Under the pieces are notes generated by a model. The model searched no databases. It was not told where the DNA came from and saw nothing but the letters and a program-made list of their open reading frames with translations. Of a DNA stretch of 64,000 bases, positions 1 to 9,280 are shown piece by piece (position 1 is the first letter of the stretch; every line of letters starts with the position of its first letter). The position numbers and the translations under genes were made by a program. Origin of the DNA: Alcaligenaceae bacterium (GTDB lineage Bacteria; Pseudomonadota; Gammaproteobacteria; Burkholderiales; Burkholderiaceae_B); contig JACCEP010000005.1 of assembly GCA_013416395.1 (NCBI GenBank), forward strand, positions 243,737 through 307,736, in the 5' to 3' direction.

Positions 1-895
1 CATTAATGGGCTGGTACTTACGCTGGTCACGCCGCTGGTTCATCAGGGCACTGTCGTGATGACGCCACGTTTTTCGGCCGCCACTTTTTGGGCCGATGCA
101 TGTCGCTATGAGTGCACGTGGGTCAATGTGGTGCCAACAATTATTGCCTATCTGCTCAATGATGAAACGCCTTGCGCAGAACTGGATCTGACACGGCTTC
201 GGTTCTGCCGCTCTGCATCGTCAGCGTTGGCGCCCGAGCACCATAGAGCGTTTGAAAAACGGTTTGGCCTGGACATTATTGAAACCATGGGTTTGACAGA
301 GACTGCCGCGCCGTCTTTCAGCAATCCATATGATCACGCAGACCGCCGCGTAGGCAGTATAGGAAAGCCTTCCGGGACGCAGGCGAAGATTATCGGTACC
401 AACGACCAGCAAGTGCCGCATGGTGAGCTGGGTGAGATTGTGCTGACTGGCAAAAATGTGATGCTGGGCTATTACAAGGATGCGGTCAAAACACAGGAGT
501 CGTTTACCGATGAGGGATGGCTGCGGACGGGGGATGTGGGCTATCAGGACGAGCAGGGGTATTTTTACATCACTGGCCGGGCAAAGGAGCTGATTATCAA
601 GGGCGGCGAAAACATTGCTCCACGAGAAATTGATGAGGCCGTGATTAAACACCCGAGCATATTGGACGCAGCCGCGGTTGGGGTGCCGCATCCCGAGTAT
701 GGACAGGATATCGCCGTTTATCTGGTGCTGCGCGAACACGCTGAGTTTGATGTGAGCGACATGCAAAGGCATTGCCTGGCCGAGCTGGGCAAGTACAAGT
801 CACCCAGCCGTTATGTTGTGGTCGACGAGCTGCCACGAGGCCCGTCAGGAAAGGTTCAGCGCCTGAAGTTGCTGGACCTTCCGGGCCTTGCATAA
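1..895 (+). CDS. AMP-forming acyl-CoA synthetase, C-terminal part (5' end outside window)
   Basis: The reading frame is open from the first bases, so the gene starts upstream and only about 298 residues are visible. It would activate a carboxylic acid to its acyl-AMP and then acyl-CoA. Visible adenylate-forming motifs are MGLTETAAP, the hinge/A8 region with TGDVGY...GRAKELIIKGGENI, and the C-terminal catalytic-lysine motif PRGPSGKVQR. That gives a complete C-terminal lid domain. The substrate cannot be told from this part; CaiC/medium-chain-like ligases are the nearest guess. A small-molecule MFS transporter follows 184 bp downstream on the same strand and may serve the same catabolic route. 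Confidence 0.85.
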   Translation, partial: INGLVLTLVTPLVHQGTVVMTPRFSAATFWADACRYECTWVNVVPTIIAYLLNDETPCAELDLTRLRFCRSASSALAPEHHRAFEKRFGLDIIETMGLTETAAPSFSNPYDHADRRVGSIGKPSGTQAKIIGTNDQQVPHGELGEIVLTGKNVMLGYYKDAVKTQESFTDEGWLRTGDVGYQDEQGYFYITGRAKELIIKGGENIAPREIDEAVIKHPSILDAAAVGVPHPEYGQDIAVYLVLREHAEFDVSDMQRHCLAELGKYKSPSRYVVVDELPRGPSGKVQRLKLLDLPGLA

Positions 896-1079
896 AAAAC
901 ACTGAAGCCTGACGGCATGCGCCGCCATTCGAGACCTGCACAGGAGCGAAACACAACCCTTTACCCAGCATAGCTATAGCGCAAAACCAAGCAACACCGA
1001 AGTCTGTATTCGCCTAACTATATTAATGAGCAAACCGGAGATGGCCTTGTGCCTCCCGGGATTGCTCGAGGAGACAACT

Positions 1080-2390
1080 ATGCGACGTCGCGTGAAAACA
1101 CATCATCTTATTTTAATGGTGATGTGCCTGATGTATTTCATTGCTTATATCGACAGAGTAAATATGTCGGTAGCGGGGCCAGTGATAAGAGATGAGATGG
1201 GGTTGAGCAACCTTGAGCTTGGGTTGATTTTCTCCGCATTTGCCTATCCGTATGCGGTCATGCAAATTTTGGGTGGATGGCTGGCCGATAAGTTTGGCCC
1301 ACGCAAGGTGCTCCTTGTGCTTTCGCTTATATGGGGAGCGGCAACGCTCATGACCGGTTTCGTGGGAAGTGTGGCTGCGCTTTTGGTCATGCGCTTTGCA
1401 CTCGGTCTGGGTGAGGGCGGTGCTTTCCCGACCGCTACGCGTGCTTTCACGTCATGGATGCCAACGACACAGCGCGGTTTTGCGCAGGGTGTTACCCATT
1501 CGTTCTCGCGGCTGGGAGGGGCGGTTACCCCACCTCTGGTCGTAATGATTATCGCCTATGCGGGTTGGCGCGAGTCATTCATTCTTCTGGGGTCGCTTAG
1601 TCTGGCCTGGACGGTTCTGTACTTTTTTATATTTACCGATACACCGGAAGAGCATCCGCGTATTACGCCGGAGGAGCTTGCTGAAATCAACGAGGGCAAG
1701 AAGATAACGTCGGGAAAACCAGGCGGCCCGACACCATGGAAGGGGCTGATAAAAGGGATGTGGAAGGTGACTTTCGTAGATTTTTGCTACGGGTGGTCAT
1801 TGTGGGTCTATTTGACGTGGCTACCTTCGTACCTGAAGGATGCACGCGGGTTTGATCTTAAGCAAATGGCGTTGTTCACGGCCTTGCCATTGTTTGCGGG
1901 TGTTATCGGAGACACGCTTGGAGGCTTGGTTTCGGACAAACTGCTGAAAATAACCGGAAACCTTCGCTTTGCCAGAGTGTCGGTGCTAGTGGTCGGCATG
2001 GTCGGCTCTCTGATTTTCATGGTGCCCATGATTATGGTCAAAGATCCAATGACCGCCGTGCTTCTGTTGTCGTTGTCCTTCTTCTTTCTGGAACTCACTA
2101 ACGCAGTGCTCTGGAGTTTACCGATCGATATCGCCGGAGACTACGCGGGTACCGCTTCTGGCATGATGAACACGGGGTTTGGTGTTGCCGGCATGATCTC
2201 GCCGGTGGTGTTTGGGTTTTTGATTCAGTCTACCGGAAGTTATTACCTGCCCTTTATGATTTCGGCAGGGTTGCTGGGTATAGGTGCGGTAATGGCCTTA
2301 TTCATTAACCCGAACAAAACAGTACGACGAGAGGCACCCGTCGACGCTGAGCACATACGGCTTGACGAGATGCGCGTTAACCCAGGTTGA
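1080..2390 (+). CDS. MFS transporter, anion:cation symporter (ACS) type
   Basis: Integral membrane protein of about 436 residues with 12 predicted hydrophobic segments, probably a proton-coupled importer of an organic or sugar-acid anion. The N-terminal segment with YIDRVNMSVAGP, the loop after TM2 with GGWLADKFGPRKV, and LGLGEGGAFP in TM4 are typical of the ACS family (hexuronate, galactonate, phthalate type). The frame also has an ATG at 1026, but the ATG at 1080 is preceded by GGAG at good spacing and begins the usual basic N-terminus, so it is preferred. It follows an acyl-CoA ligase; a shared substrate is inference. A strong terminator follows. Confidence 0.85.
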   Translation: MRRRVKTHHLILMVMCLMYFIAYIDRVNMSVAGPVIRDEMGLSNLELGLIFSAFAYPYAVMQILGGWLADKFGPRKVLLVLSLIWGAATLMTGFVGSVAALLVMRFALGLGEGGAFPTATRAFTSWMPTTQRGFAQGVTHSFSRLGGAVTPPLVVMIIAYAGWRESFILLGSLSLAWTVLYFFIFTDTPEEHPRITPEELAEINEGKKITSGKPGGPTPWKGLIKGMWKVTFVDFCYGWSLWVYLTWLPSYLKDARGFDLKQMALFTALPLFAGVIGDTLGGLVSDKLLKITGNLRFARVSVLVVGMVGSLIFMVPMIMVKDPMTAVLLLSLSFFFLELTNAVLWSLPIDIAGDYAGTASGMMNTGFGVAGMISPVVFGFLIQSTGSYYLPFMISAGLLGIGAVMALFINPNKTVRREAPVDAEHIRLDEMRVNPG

Positions 2391-2398
2391 GGCAATAA

Positions 2399-2447
2399 GG
2401 GGCTCAGGACTGACGCTTTTCGCGTCGTGCCTGGGCTCCATTTTTTA
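2399..2447 (+). terminator. Rho-independent terminator after the MFS gene
   Basis: An imperfect long stem (GGGGCTCAGG...GACGC pairing with GCGTC...CCTGGGCTCC, TTTT loop) is followed directly by ATTTTTTA. It begins about 9 bp after the MFS stop codon and separates that gene from the suf operon. Confidence 0.75.
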
Positions 2448-2628
2448 CCTGCGTTTTCCGTTACAATAATGCCGTTTGGCGGCTTTGCGTTGCATTATTT
2501 AGCCAGCTCTCGGCGGTAACGTTCAGATTTTATGCCTGTTTTTCGGGCCTTTTGTTTATCCCCGACTTTGAACGCAATTATGCGTTTCGAACAGCGTTAT
2601 AAGTACACCTGTTAATGGTGTGGGTAAC

Positions 2629-2661
2629 TTGACCCATATAGTACCGAAATGGTACTATATG
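2629..2661 (+). promoter_or_regulatory. suf promoter with a perfect 27-bp inverted-repeat operator
   Basis: TTGACC at 2629-2634 and TACTAT at 2653-2658 (18-bp spacer) form a plausible sigma70 promoter. The spacer and -10 are filled by a perfect palindrome at 2635-2661 with 11-bp arms CATATAGTACC / GGTACTATATG around GAAAT. A dimeric regulator bound here would occlude the promoter. The adjacent Rrf2 gene is the obvious candidate, giving autoregulation of the whole suf operon. The arm and centre layout is compatible with an Rrf2/IscR dimer site, but binding is inference. Confidence 0.75.
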
Positions 2662-2687
2662 ATCACTTTATCACTCGGGGGCGGTCG

Positions 2688-3185
2688 GTGTTGCGCATTA
2701 GCAAACTTATCGATTACGGCACATTACTACTTACCTATATGGCTGGCTCGCCAGAGCAGGTATACAGTGCTGCAGATCTTGCCTCCACATTGGGGCTGGG
2801 CCAGCCCACCGTCAGCAAAATTCTCAAGCAGTTAGGCCAGCACGAGCTGGTACGCAGCCAGCGCGGCGCGCGAGGTGGTTACCTGTTAGGTCGGCCAGCC
2901 GAGCAAATCAATATCGCCCAAATTATAGACGCTCTTGATGACCAGCCTTTTGGCCTGACTGAGTGCACGGCATTGCCGGGCGCCTGTAGTGTCGAGGCGG
3001 GCTGTCATATACGTACAAACTGGCAGCGTATTAACGCCATCGTGCGGCGTACGCTCGAAGACGTTACCGTGGCCGACATGATTCACCCCATGCCTGCCGA
3101 ATTTCCTCTTAAAAATCTGCCGGCAGCCAAGCCGGCGATCAAGCCTAAAGTGGCACGTACCACAATATGGAGTCTCTCTGAATGA
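2688..3185 (+). CDS. Rrf2-family regulator of the SUF operon (IscR/SufR-like)
   Basis: Cytoplasmic winged-helix regulator of about 165 residues, expected to sense Fe-S status and repress the operon it heads. The start is taken as GTG 2688 because it gives [15 protein letters not shown], the standard N-terminus of SUF-linked Rrf2 proteins, after a G-rich ribosome site; an ATG at 2649 lies inside the operator and is rejected. The recognition helix region is [16 protein letters not shown] and the wing RGARGGYLL. Three cysteines in [14 protein letters not shown] (spacing 6 and 5) fit [2Fe-2S] ligands. The stop codon overlaps the sufB ATG (ATGA), so the two are translationally coupled. Confidence 0.9.
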   Translation: MLRISKLIDYGTLLLTYMAGSPEQVYSAADLASTLGLGQPTVSKILKQLGQHELVRSQRGARGGYLLGRPAEQINIAQIIDALDDQPFGLTECTALPGACSVEAGCHIRTNWQRINAIVRRTLEDVTVADMIHPMPAEFPLKNLPAAKPAIKPKVARTTIWSLSE

Positions 3186-4654
3186 ATCCATCAACCGAAC
3201 CCGCAGTTGTTTCTGCCGCTGATCCAATAGAGTCGTTTCTCGATCGCGAGTACTCGGCGGGGTTTGTCACTGACATTGAGTCTGTGACCATAGCCAAGGG
3301 GCTTAACGAAGACACCATCCGGTGGCTCTCCGCCAAAAAGGAAGAGCCCGAGTTTATGCTCGAATGGCGCCTTGCCGCCTATCGTCACTGGTTGACCATG
3401 GAAACGCCCGAATGGGCGCAGGTGCAGTTTCCGCCTATTGATTTCCAGGACATCCGCTACTACTCGGCACCAAAAAGCAAAGAAGACGGCCCTAAAAGCC
3501 TTGACGAGGTTGACCCAGAGCTCTTGCGAACCTATGAAAAACTGGGGGTGCCGCTGCACGAGCGTGCGCGCCTGGCAGGCGTAGCCGTTGACGCCGTGTT
3601 TGACTCGGTGTCGGTGGCCACAACGTTTCGCAAACAATTGGCCGAAGTAGGCGTTATATTTTGCTCGTTTTCGGAAGCGGTAAAAGAGTACCCTGAAATT
3701 GTCAAAAAATACCTGGGCACAGTGGTTCCGCCCGGAGACAATTTTTACGCCGCGCTCAACTCGGCCGTGTTCTCTGACGGCTCGTTTGTGTTCATACCCA
3801 AAGGGGTGCGATGCCCCATGGAACTGTCCACGTATTTTCGCATTAACGCGCAAGATACCGGCCAATTCGAGCGTACGCTCATCATTGCCGAAGAAGGCGC
3901 GTCGGTCAGTTATCTAGAGGGCTGTACTGCGCCCATGCGCGATGAAAATCAGCTCCACGCTGCAGTGGTTGAGCTTGTAGCGCTAGACGACGCCAAAATC
4001 AAATACTCCACCGTGCAAAACTGGTATCCCGGCGATAAAGACGGGGTAGGCGGCATTTATAACTTCGTCACCAAGCGGGGCGACTGCCGCGGTCCGCGCT
4101 CACGCATTTCCTGGACTCAGGTTGAAACTGGCTCAGCCATTACCTGGAAGTACCCCAGCGTCATATTGCGTGGCGACGACTCTGTTGGCGAGTTTTATTC
4201 GGTGGCGGTTAGCAATCATCGTCAACAGGCCGATACCGGCACCAAAATGATTCATATCGGGCGCAATACACGCAGCACCATTATCTCAAAAGGTATTTCG
4301 GCCGGCCACGGCAGCAATGCCTATCGTGGGCTGGTGCGCATTACGCCTAAGGCAGAGAACGCGCGCAACTATACGCAGTGTGACTCGCTACTTATAGGCA
4401 GCACCTGTGCCGCGCATACCTTCCCTACGATGGAAGTACAGAACCCCACGGCCAGTGTCGAGCACGAGGCCACCACGTCACGCATAGGCGAAGATCAGTT
4501 GTTTTACGCCATGCAGCGCGGCCTGTCCGCCGAAGATGCGGTGTCTATGATCGTCAATGGCTTTTGTAAAGAAGTTTTCAAGGAATTGCCCATGGAATTT
4601 GCAGTCGAAGCGCAGGCCCTGCTCGGTGTAAGTCTCGAAGGCAGCGTAGGTTAA
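3182..4654 (+). CDS. sufB: Fe-S cluster assembly scaffold SufB
   Basis: Scaffold subunit of the cytoplasmic SufBCD complex on which Fe-S clusters are built. At 490 residues it is the normal size. Family signatures include [36 protein letters not shown] and the C-terminal half with [20 protein letters not shown]. It starts by ATGA overlap with the Rrf2 gene and sits 10 bp before sufC, so it is the first structural gene of the operon. Assignment rests on direct recognition of the family sequence. Confidence 0.97.
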   Translation: MNPSTEPAVVSAADPIESFLDREYSAGFVTDIESVTIAKGLNEDTIRWLSAKKEEPEFMLEWRLAAYRHWLTMETPEWAQVQFPPIDFQDIRYYSAPKSKEDGPKSLDEVDPELLRTYEKLGVPLHERARLAGVAVDAVFDSVSVATTFRKQLAEVGVIFCSFSEAVKEYPEIVKKYLGTVVPPGDNFYAALNSAVFSDGSFVFIPKGVRCPMELSTYFRINAQDTGQFERTLIIAEEGASVSYLEGCTAPMRDENQLHAAVVELVALDDAKIKYSTVQNWYPGDKDGVGGIYNFVTKRGDCRGPRSRISWTQVETGSAITWKYPSVILRGDDSVGEFYSVAVSNHRQQADTGTKMIHIGRNTRSTIISKGISAGHGSNAYRGLVRITPKAENARNYTQCDSLLIGSTCAAHTFPTMEVQNPTASVEHEATTSRIGEDQLFYAMQRGLSAEDAVSMIVNGFCKEVFKELPMEFAVEAQALLGVSLEGSVG

Positions 4655-4664
4655 GGAGAAATAA

Positions 4665-5453
4665 ATGCTGAGTATCAAAGATTTGCACGCGTCGATCGAA
4701 AACAAGTCGATTCTTAATGGCCTTAACCTTGACGTGAACGCGGGTGAGGTGCACGCGATCATGGGCCCCAATGGGTCTGGTAAAAGCACACTGTCACAAG
4801 TATTGGCAGGTCGCGAAGATTACACGGTTAAAAGCGGCTCGGTAACCTGGCTGGGCCAGGACCTGCTCGAAATGCCCATTGAAGAGCGCGCGCGCGCCGG
4901 GCTGTTTCTGGCTTTCCAGTACCCCATCGAAATTCCGGGCGTATCCAATGCGTATTTTCTCAGAGCATCGGTCAATGCAGCGCGGCGTCACCAGGGCTTG
5001 CCTGAGCTCGACGCCATGGACTTCATCAAGCGTGTCAAGCAAGAAATGAAAGAAGTCGGCATGCGTGACGAGTTTCTGTATCGCGGCGTGAACGAAGGGT
5101 TTTCGGGCGGCGAGAAAAAGCGCAATGAGATTTTGCAGATGATCATGCTTGAGCCCAAGCTTGCCATTCTTGATGAAACCGACTCTGGCCTCGACATTGA
5201 TGCGCTGCGCGTTGTGGCAGACGGTGTCAACCGCATGCGTTCACCTGATCGTGCAATGATTGTCATCACCCACTATCAGCGCCTGCTTGACTACATCGTG
5301 CCTGATTTTGTGCACGTGCTGTCCAACGGTCGTATTGTGAAATCTGGTGGTCGCGAGCTGGCGCTCGAGCTCGAAGAGCAGGGCTACGGGTGGGTTACCG
5401 AACCCGGCAAAACGGAGCAGGCCGAAAAGGGTGGTAAAGGAGCGACGGCATGA
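4665..5453 (+). CDS. sufC: Fe-S assembly ATPase SufC
   Basis: ABC-type ATPase of 262 residues that drives the SufBCD complex. Walker A GPNGSGKST lies at residues 34-42, the Q-loop in FLAFQYPIEIPG, the signature motif as FSGGEKKR, and Walker B as LAILDETDSGLD, which includes the SufC-type aspartate-rich end. AGGAG precedes the ATG at 4665. The stop overlaps the sufD start (ATGA). The last 15 residues are a charged K/E/G-rich tail slightly longer than in E. coli SufC. Confidence 0.97.
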   Translation: MLSIKDLHASIENKSILNGLNLDVNAGEVHAIMGPNGSGKSTLSQVLAGREDYTVKSGSVTWLGQDLLEMPIEERARAGLFLAFQYPIEIPGVSNAYFLRASVNAARRHQGLPELDAMDFIKRVKQEMKEVGMRDEFLYRGVNEGFSGGEKKRNEILQMIMLEPKLAILDETDSGLDIDALRVVADGVNRMRSPDRAMIVITHYQRLLDYIVPDFVHVLSNGRIVKSGGRELALELEEQGYGWVTEPGKTEQAEKGGKGATA

Positions 5454-6757
5454 GTTCTGCAGAAACCTGGGCTCAAACGTTCGCTACGCGCGGCGCAAAC
5501 CTGCCTGGCGCGCAGTTACCCTGGCTGGCGGCGCGGCGCAAACAGGCGATTGAACGTTTCGCCACTGAGGGCTGGCCCACCAGCAAAAGTGACGAGTGGC
5601 GCCATACTTCACTAGCCACGCTTGCACAGCAATCGTTTCTTGACGCTAATGATGCGGCCACGGCGAGCGTAAAGCGCCCTTACAGCGATGACGACAAAGA
5701 TCACTGGCTGGTGTTTGTCGATGGCAAGTACATGCCAGGTCTTTCCCGCGTTGGCGATCTGCCTGCAGGTGTGACGCTGGGGCCGTTGTCTCAGGCGTTT
5801 ACTGATACGCCCGAGTCGCTTGAAGCGCTGTACGGTAGTGATACTGACGGCGCGAGCACGTCAGCGCTCAATCTGGCCCTGGCGTCAGATGGCGCGTTTT
5901 TGAATTTGTCGCGCGGCACGGTTGTCGAGCAACCTATTCACCTTGTGTTCGTGACGGCCAGCAAGGGTTCGGCGAGTTTTACGCGCAACCTTGTGCAGGC
6001 CGGAGCAGGCGCACAAGCCACGATTATGGAACATTATTTGGGGCATGGCGCTGGCACAAGCTTTACCAACACCGTAACGCGCCTGAATCTTGATGCCGAC
6101 GCACATGTCACACATCTGAAGCTGCAGCGTGAAGACGCCGAAGCGTTTCATCTGGGTGTTATTGATGTGCAGCAGGGCAAGTCGTCAGTCTTTAATTCGC
6201 ATTCGATGTCATTTGGAGCCCGTCTGGCGCGTCACGATATTGCCACCGCATTTGCGGGCGAACATTGTCAGACGCTGTTAAATGGTTTGTACTATGTCGA
6301 TGGCAAACGTCATGTCGATCATCACACGCTCATAAGCCATGACAAGCCTTTCGGCACCAGCCACGAATACTATCGCGGCGTACTTGGCGACACGGCACGT
6401 GGTGTGTTTCGCGGGCGTATTTTTGTTGCGCCCGGTGCCGACAAAACCGATGCTGTGCAACGCTCAGACAGTTTGCTGTTGTCTCGTCTGGCCAAGGCTG
6501 ATGCGCGGCCCGAACTCGAAATTTACGCTGACGACGTCAAGTGTGCGCACGGCGCCACGGTGGGTCAAATAGACGCTGACAGCCTGTTTTATCTGCGTTC
6601 ACGAGGCCTTGACGAACAACTTGCACGCCATGTTTTAACGTATGCATTTGCTGCCGAAGCCATTGCGCGTATTGAGTCTGATCTGCTGCGCCAAAGGGTT
6701 ATCGGTGCCATTCAGGCGCTTGCGCCTGAAAATGCCGCGTTGGGAGACTTTGCATGA
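5450..6757 (+). CDS. sufD: Fe-S assembly protein SufD
   Basis: SufB paralogue that completes the SufBC2D scaffold and is needed for iron acquisition. At 435 residues the length is normal. The C-terminal beta-helix core shows HVDHHTLISHDKPFGTSHEY, GVFRGRIFVAPGADKTDA and DDVKCAHGATVGQ, with the conserved C and H of KCAHGA. Both ends overlap neighbours by ATGA (sufC before, sufS after), implying tight coupling and near-stoichiometric expression. Confidence 0.97.
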   Translation: MSSAETWAQTFATRGANLPGAQLPWLAARRKQAIERFATEGWPTSKSDEWRHTSLATLAQQSFLDANDAATASVKRPYSDDDKDHWLVFVDGKYMPGLSRVGDLPAGVTLGPLSQAFTDTPESLEALYGSDTDGASTSALNLALASDGAFLNLSRGTVVEQPIHLVFVTASKGSASFTRNLVQAGAGAQATIMEHYLGHGAGTSFTNTVTRLNLDADAHVTHLKLQREDAEAFHLGVIDVQQGKSSVFNSHSMSFGARLARHDIATAFAGEHCQTLLNGLYYVDGKRHVDHHTLISHDKPFGTSHEYYRGVLGDTARGVFRGRIFVAPGADKTDAVQRSDSLLLSRLAKADARPELEIYADDVKCAHGATVGQIDADSLFYLRSRGLDEQLARHVLTYAFAAEAIARIESDLLRQRVIGAIQALAPENAALGDFA

Positions 6758-8010
6758 ACGTATCTACACTTGCTGAAGTCACCCCGCTGGTGCTTGATCG
6801 ACGGGCTGATTTTCCGATTTTGGCCCGCCCGATCAAAGGCAAGCAACTGGTTTACCTGGATAATGGCGCCACGACACAAAAGCCCAACGTCGTCATCCGC
6901 GCCATTGTTGATTACTACGAGCAGTCTAATGCCAACATTCACCGTGGTGTGCATTGGCTCTCGCAGCATTCGACCGATCTGTACGAGCAGGGCCGCGAAC
7001 GGGTGCGCTCGTTACTGAATGCGGCGCGTCCTGAAGAAATCGTGTTTACACGGGGCACAACAGAAGCCATCAACCTGGTCGCAAATAGCTGGGGCCGGGC
7101 CAACCTGAAAGCAGGCGATGAGGTTGTGCTTACCGGGCTTGAGCATCACTCCAATATTGTTCCGTGGCAAATGCTGTGCGAGCAGGTCGGTGCACACATC
7201 AAGGTGGCACCTGTTACCGACTGCGGTGAAGTTGACCTCGATGCCTATCGCGCTTTGCTTGGGCCGCGCACCAAGCTGGTCGGTATTGTGCACGTATCGA
7301 ACGCGCTGGGTACCATTAACCCTGTCGCCGAAATGACAAGGCTGGCCCATGAGGCAGGTGCGTTGGTTCTCGTAGATGGTGCTCAGGCTGTTGCCCATGC
7401 GCGCGTTGATGTGCAGGCCATAGGCTGTGATTTTTATGCGTTTTCGGGTCATAAAATTTATGGCCCGACTGGCATTGGTGCACTATATGCCCGTTACGAT
7501 ATTCTGAAAAACATGTCGCCATGGCAAGGCGGCGGCGACATGATTTACACCGTTAGTTTTGAGCGCAGCACCTACGCCGATGTACCTCAGCGTTTTGAAG
7601 CGGGCACGCCCGACATCGCCGGTGTAATCGGCCTGGATGCGGCAATTGCCTATGTACAAGAAGTAGGGCTGGACGCTATAGCAGCCCATGAGCATGACGT
7701 GCTGGTTTACGGCACTGAGCAATTACAGTCGTTGCCCGGCGTACGCCTTATCGGTACGTCTGATCATAAGGCGGGCATTCTGTCTTTTGTGGTCGAGGGC
7801 ATCCACCCCCACGATCTGGGCACCATACTTGACACCGAAGGGGTCGCCATACGTGCCGGGCATCACTGTGCAATGCCACTCATGACGCGTTTTGGCATTC
7901 CTGGTACGGCCCGCGCCTCGCTGGCGCTGTACAACACCCGGCAAGACATCGATGCCTTAATCGCTGCACTGCGCAAGGCACAGAAGCTTTTTGGGACGGG
8001 CCAGGCATGA
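6754..8010 (+). CDS. sufS: Cysteine desulfurase SufS
   Basis: PLP enzyme of 418 residues that takes sulfur from L-cysteine as a persulfide and feeds the Suf scaffold. The PLP lysine is Lys234 in FSGHKIYGPTG and the catalytic cysteine is Cys372 in RAGHHCAMP, within the short lobe pattern of group II (SufS/CsdA) desulfurases. TRGTTEAINLVA, HHSNIVPW and VDGAQAVAH are further fold-I motifs. The start overlaps sufD (ATGA) and the stop overlaps sufU. A zinc SufU-type partner next door suggests it is the sulfur acceptor. Confidence 0.97.
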   Translation: MNVSTLAEVTPLVLDRRADFPILARPIKGKQLVYLDNGATTQKPNVVIRAIVDYYEQSNANIHRGVHWLSQHSTDLYEQGRERVRSLLNAARPEEIVFTRGTTEAINLVANSWGRANLKAGDEVVLTGLEHHSNIVPWQMLCEQVGAHIKVAPVTDCGEVDLDAYRALLGPRTKLVGIVHVSNALGTINPVAEMTRLAHEAGALVLVDGAQAVAHARVDVQAIGCDFYAFSGHKIYGPTGIGALYARYDILKNMSPWQGGGDMIYTVSFERSTYADVPQRFEAGTPDIAGVIGLDAAIAYVQEVGLDAIAAHEHDVLVYGTEQLQSLPGVRLIGTSDHKAGILSFVVEGIHPHDLGTILDTEGVAIRAGHHCAMPLMTRFGIPGTARASLALYNTRQDIDALIAALRKAQKLFGTGQA

Positions 8011-8462
8011 GTCTTGAAAATGGCGATTTGCGCGAACTTTATCAAGAAGTCATCTTCGATCACAATAGAAGCCCCCGCAACTTTAAAGAAATGCCCGATG
8101 CCACCCATACGGCACAAGGACATAACCCCTTATGCGGCGACCAGTTAACCATTTACGCACAGCTTAAAGACGGTGTGGTCGAGAAGATCAGCTTTATTGG
8201 TCATGGGTGTGCCATCTCAACGGCGTCCGCGTCGCTGATGACAGAGGCCGTAAAAGGCAAAACTGTTGAAGAAGTTGAAGCCTTGTTCAACGACATGCAT
8301 GCCATGCTGACCGAAGCACAGCCTGAAGCCCGCGACTTTGGCAAGCTAGAGGTTTTATCGGGAGTGCGAGAGTTTCCGGCGCGGGTCAAGTGTGCCACGC
8401 TGGCTTGGCATACCCTGCACAATGCGATTACCCAGGCCAGGGACACGGCTCGTACCGAGTAG
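8007..8462 (+). CDS. sufU: SUF-type NifU-like sulfur acceptor SufU
   Basis: Protein of 151 residues of the SUF-linked IscU/NifU-N family. It likely accepts persulfide sulfur from SufS. The three family cysteines are visible in NPLCGDQL, GHGCAIS and RVKCATLAW, with Asp in CGD as the usual fourth zinc or iron ligand. LYQEVIFDHNRSPRNF is the standard N-terminus. It overlaps sufS by ATGA. The insertion between the second and third cysteine is characteristic of SufU rather than IscU. Confidence 0.93.
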   Translation: MSLENGDLRELYQEVIFDHNRSPRNFKEMPDATHTAQGHNPLCGDQLTIYAQLKDGVVEKISFIGHGCAISTASASLMTEAVKGKTVEEVEALFNDMHAMLTEAQPEARDFGKLEVLSGVREFPARVKCATLAWHTLHNAITQARDTARTE

Positions 8463-8472
8463 AGAGGCAACA

Positions 8473-9027
8473 ATGAGCTATACACGACAAGATGTTATCG
8501 TCAGCCGGGATTGCCCGGCAGTTACCGTGCCTTACGGCTCTGCAGTCACCATTGAAAAAGGCTGCGAGGCAACCATCACGCAACAGCTAGGCGGTACATA
8601 TACCGTTATGGTTCAGGGCAACCTGTACCGGGTGGAAGGCGTCGACGGCGATGCATTCGGTTTTGAACCTACTGAGGCCGTCAAGCATATGCATGATGGG
8701 CCAGTTACGTCTCAGGCTGTAGAGGATGCCGCCTGGAGTATGTTGGCAACATGTTTTGACCCTGAAATTCCTGTGGATATCGTCAATCTGGGCTTAGTGT
8801 ACAGCTGCAAGGTTACCGAACTGGATCACGAGCGTTATCGTGTCGATGTCAACATGACGCTTACCGCGCCTGGCTGCGGTATGGGTACCATGATTGCCGA
8901 TGAGGCGCGTGACAAAATCCTGTCTATACACGGTGTGGACGAAGCCAAGGTTGATCTGGTGTGGGATCCCCCGTGGAGCCGCGAAATGATCAGTGAACCG
9001 GCGCGCCTGCAGCTGGGGCTAATGTAG
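8473..9027 (+). CDS. sufT: Fe-S assembly factor SufT (DUF59/MIP18-type)
   Basis: Protein of 184 residues with an N-terminal SufT-specific segment and a C-terminal DUF59 domain (about residues 80-184). The hallmark is CFDPEIPVDIVNLGLVY with NMTLTAPGCGMG, as in the MIP18 and Mrp N-terminal families. The role is Fe-S maturation or carrier function, known mainly from Gram-positive homologues. The ATG at 8473 follows GAGAGG; the frame is open further upstream, but that overlaps sufU and lacks a ribosome site. It is the last gene of the operon. Confidence 0.92.
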   Translation: MSYTRQDVIVSRDCPAVTVPYGSAVTIEKGCEATITQQLGGTYTVMVQGNLYRVEGVDGDAFGFEPTEAVKHMHDGPVTSQAVEDAAWSMLATCFDPEIPVDIVNLGLVYSCKVTELDHERYRVDVNMTLTAPGCGMGTMIADEARDKILSIHGVDEAKVDLVWDPPWSREMISEPARLQLGLM

Positions 9028-9247
9028 GCAAAATGTCGATGTTTGGGGGTTTGGGAGGCGATTTCCCACCCCGACGACACTTTGCTTTAAACGTTTGCAG
9101 GCTTGTGCACGACAAAGAGCACGCATCATGTACGGCCTGAGCGTGCTCAAAAGATATATTTGTCGCAGTATTCTCTAGTGACGTCCGCGCACATGTGAGT
9201 CACGACACAATGGCCTGCTTGCCTTAAATAGAAAATGCAGAAGACGC

Positions 9248-9274
9248 AGGCTGTTTATCTTCAATAAACAGCCT
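9248..9274. terminator. Perfect hairpin downstream of sufT and of the convergent BASS gene
   Basis: AGGCTGTTTAT-CTTCA-ATAAACAGCCT is a perfect 11-bp stem with a 5-nt loop. It ends 6 bp from the BASS stop codon on the other strand. There is no T-tract on either side, so it may be a weak bidirectional terminator or an mRNA-end protector. The remaining 9028-9247 shows nothing recognisable. Confidence 0.5.
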
Positions 9275-9280
9275 AAAGCC

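Noticed and set aside
9028..9247. Possible small RNA or gene between sufT and the BASS gene
   Set aside because: No promoter-terminator pair or supported frame beyond the hairpin at 9248.
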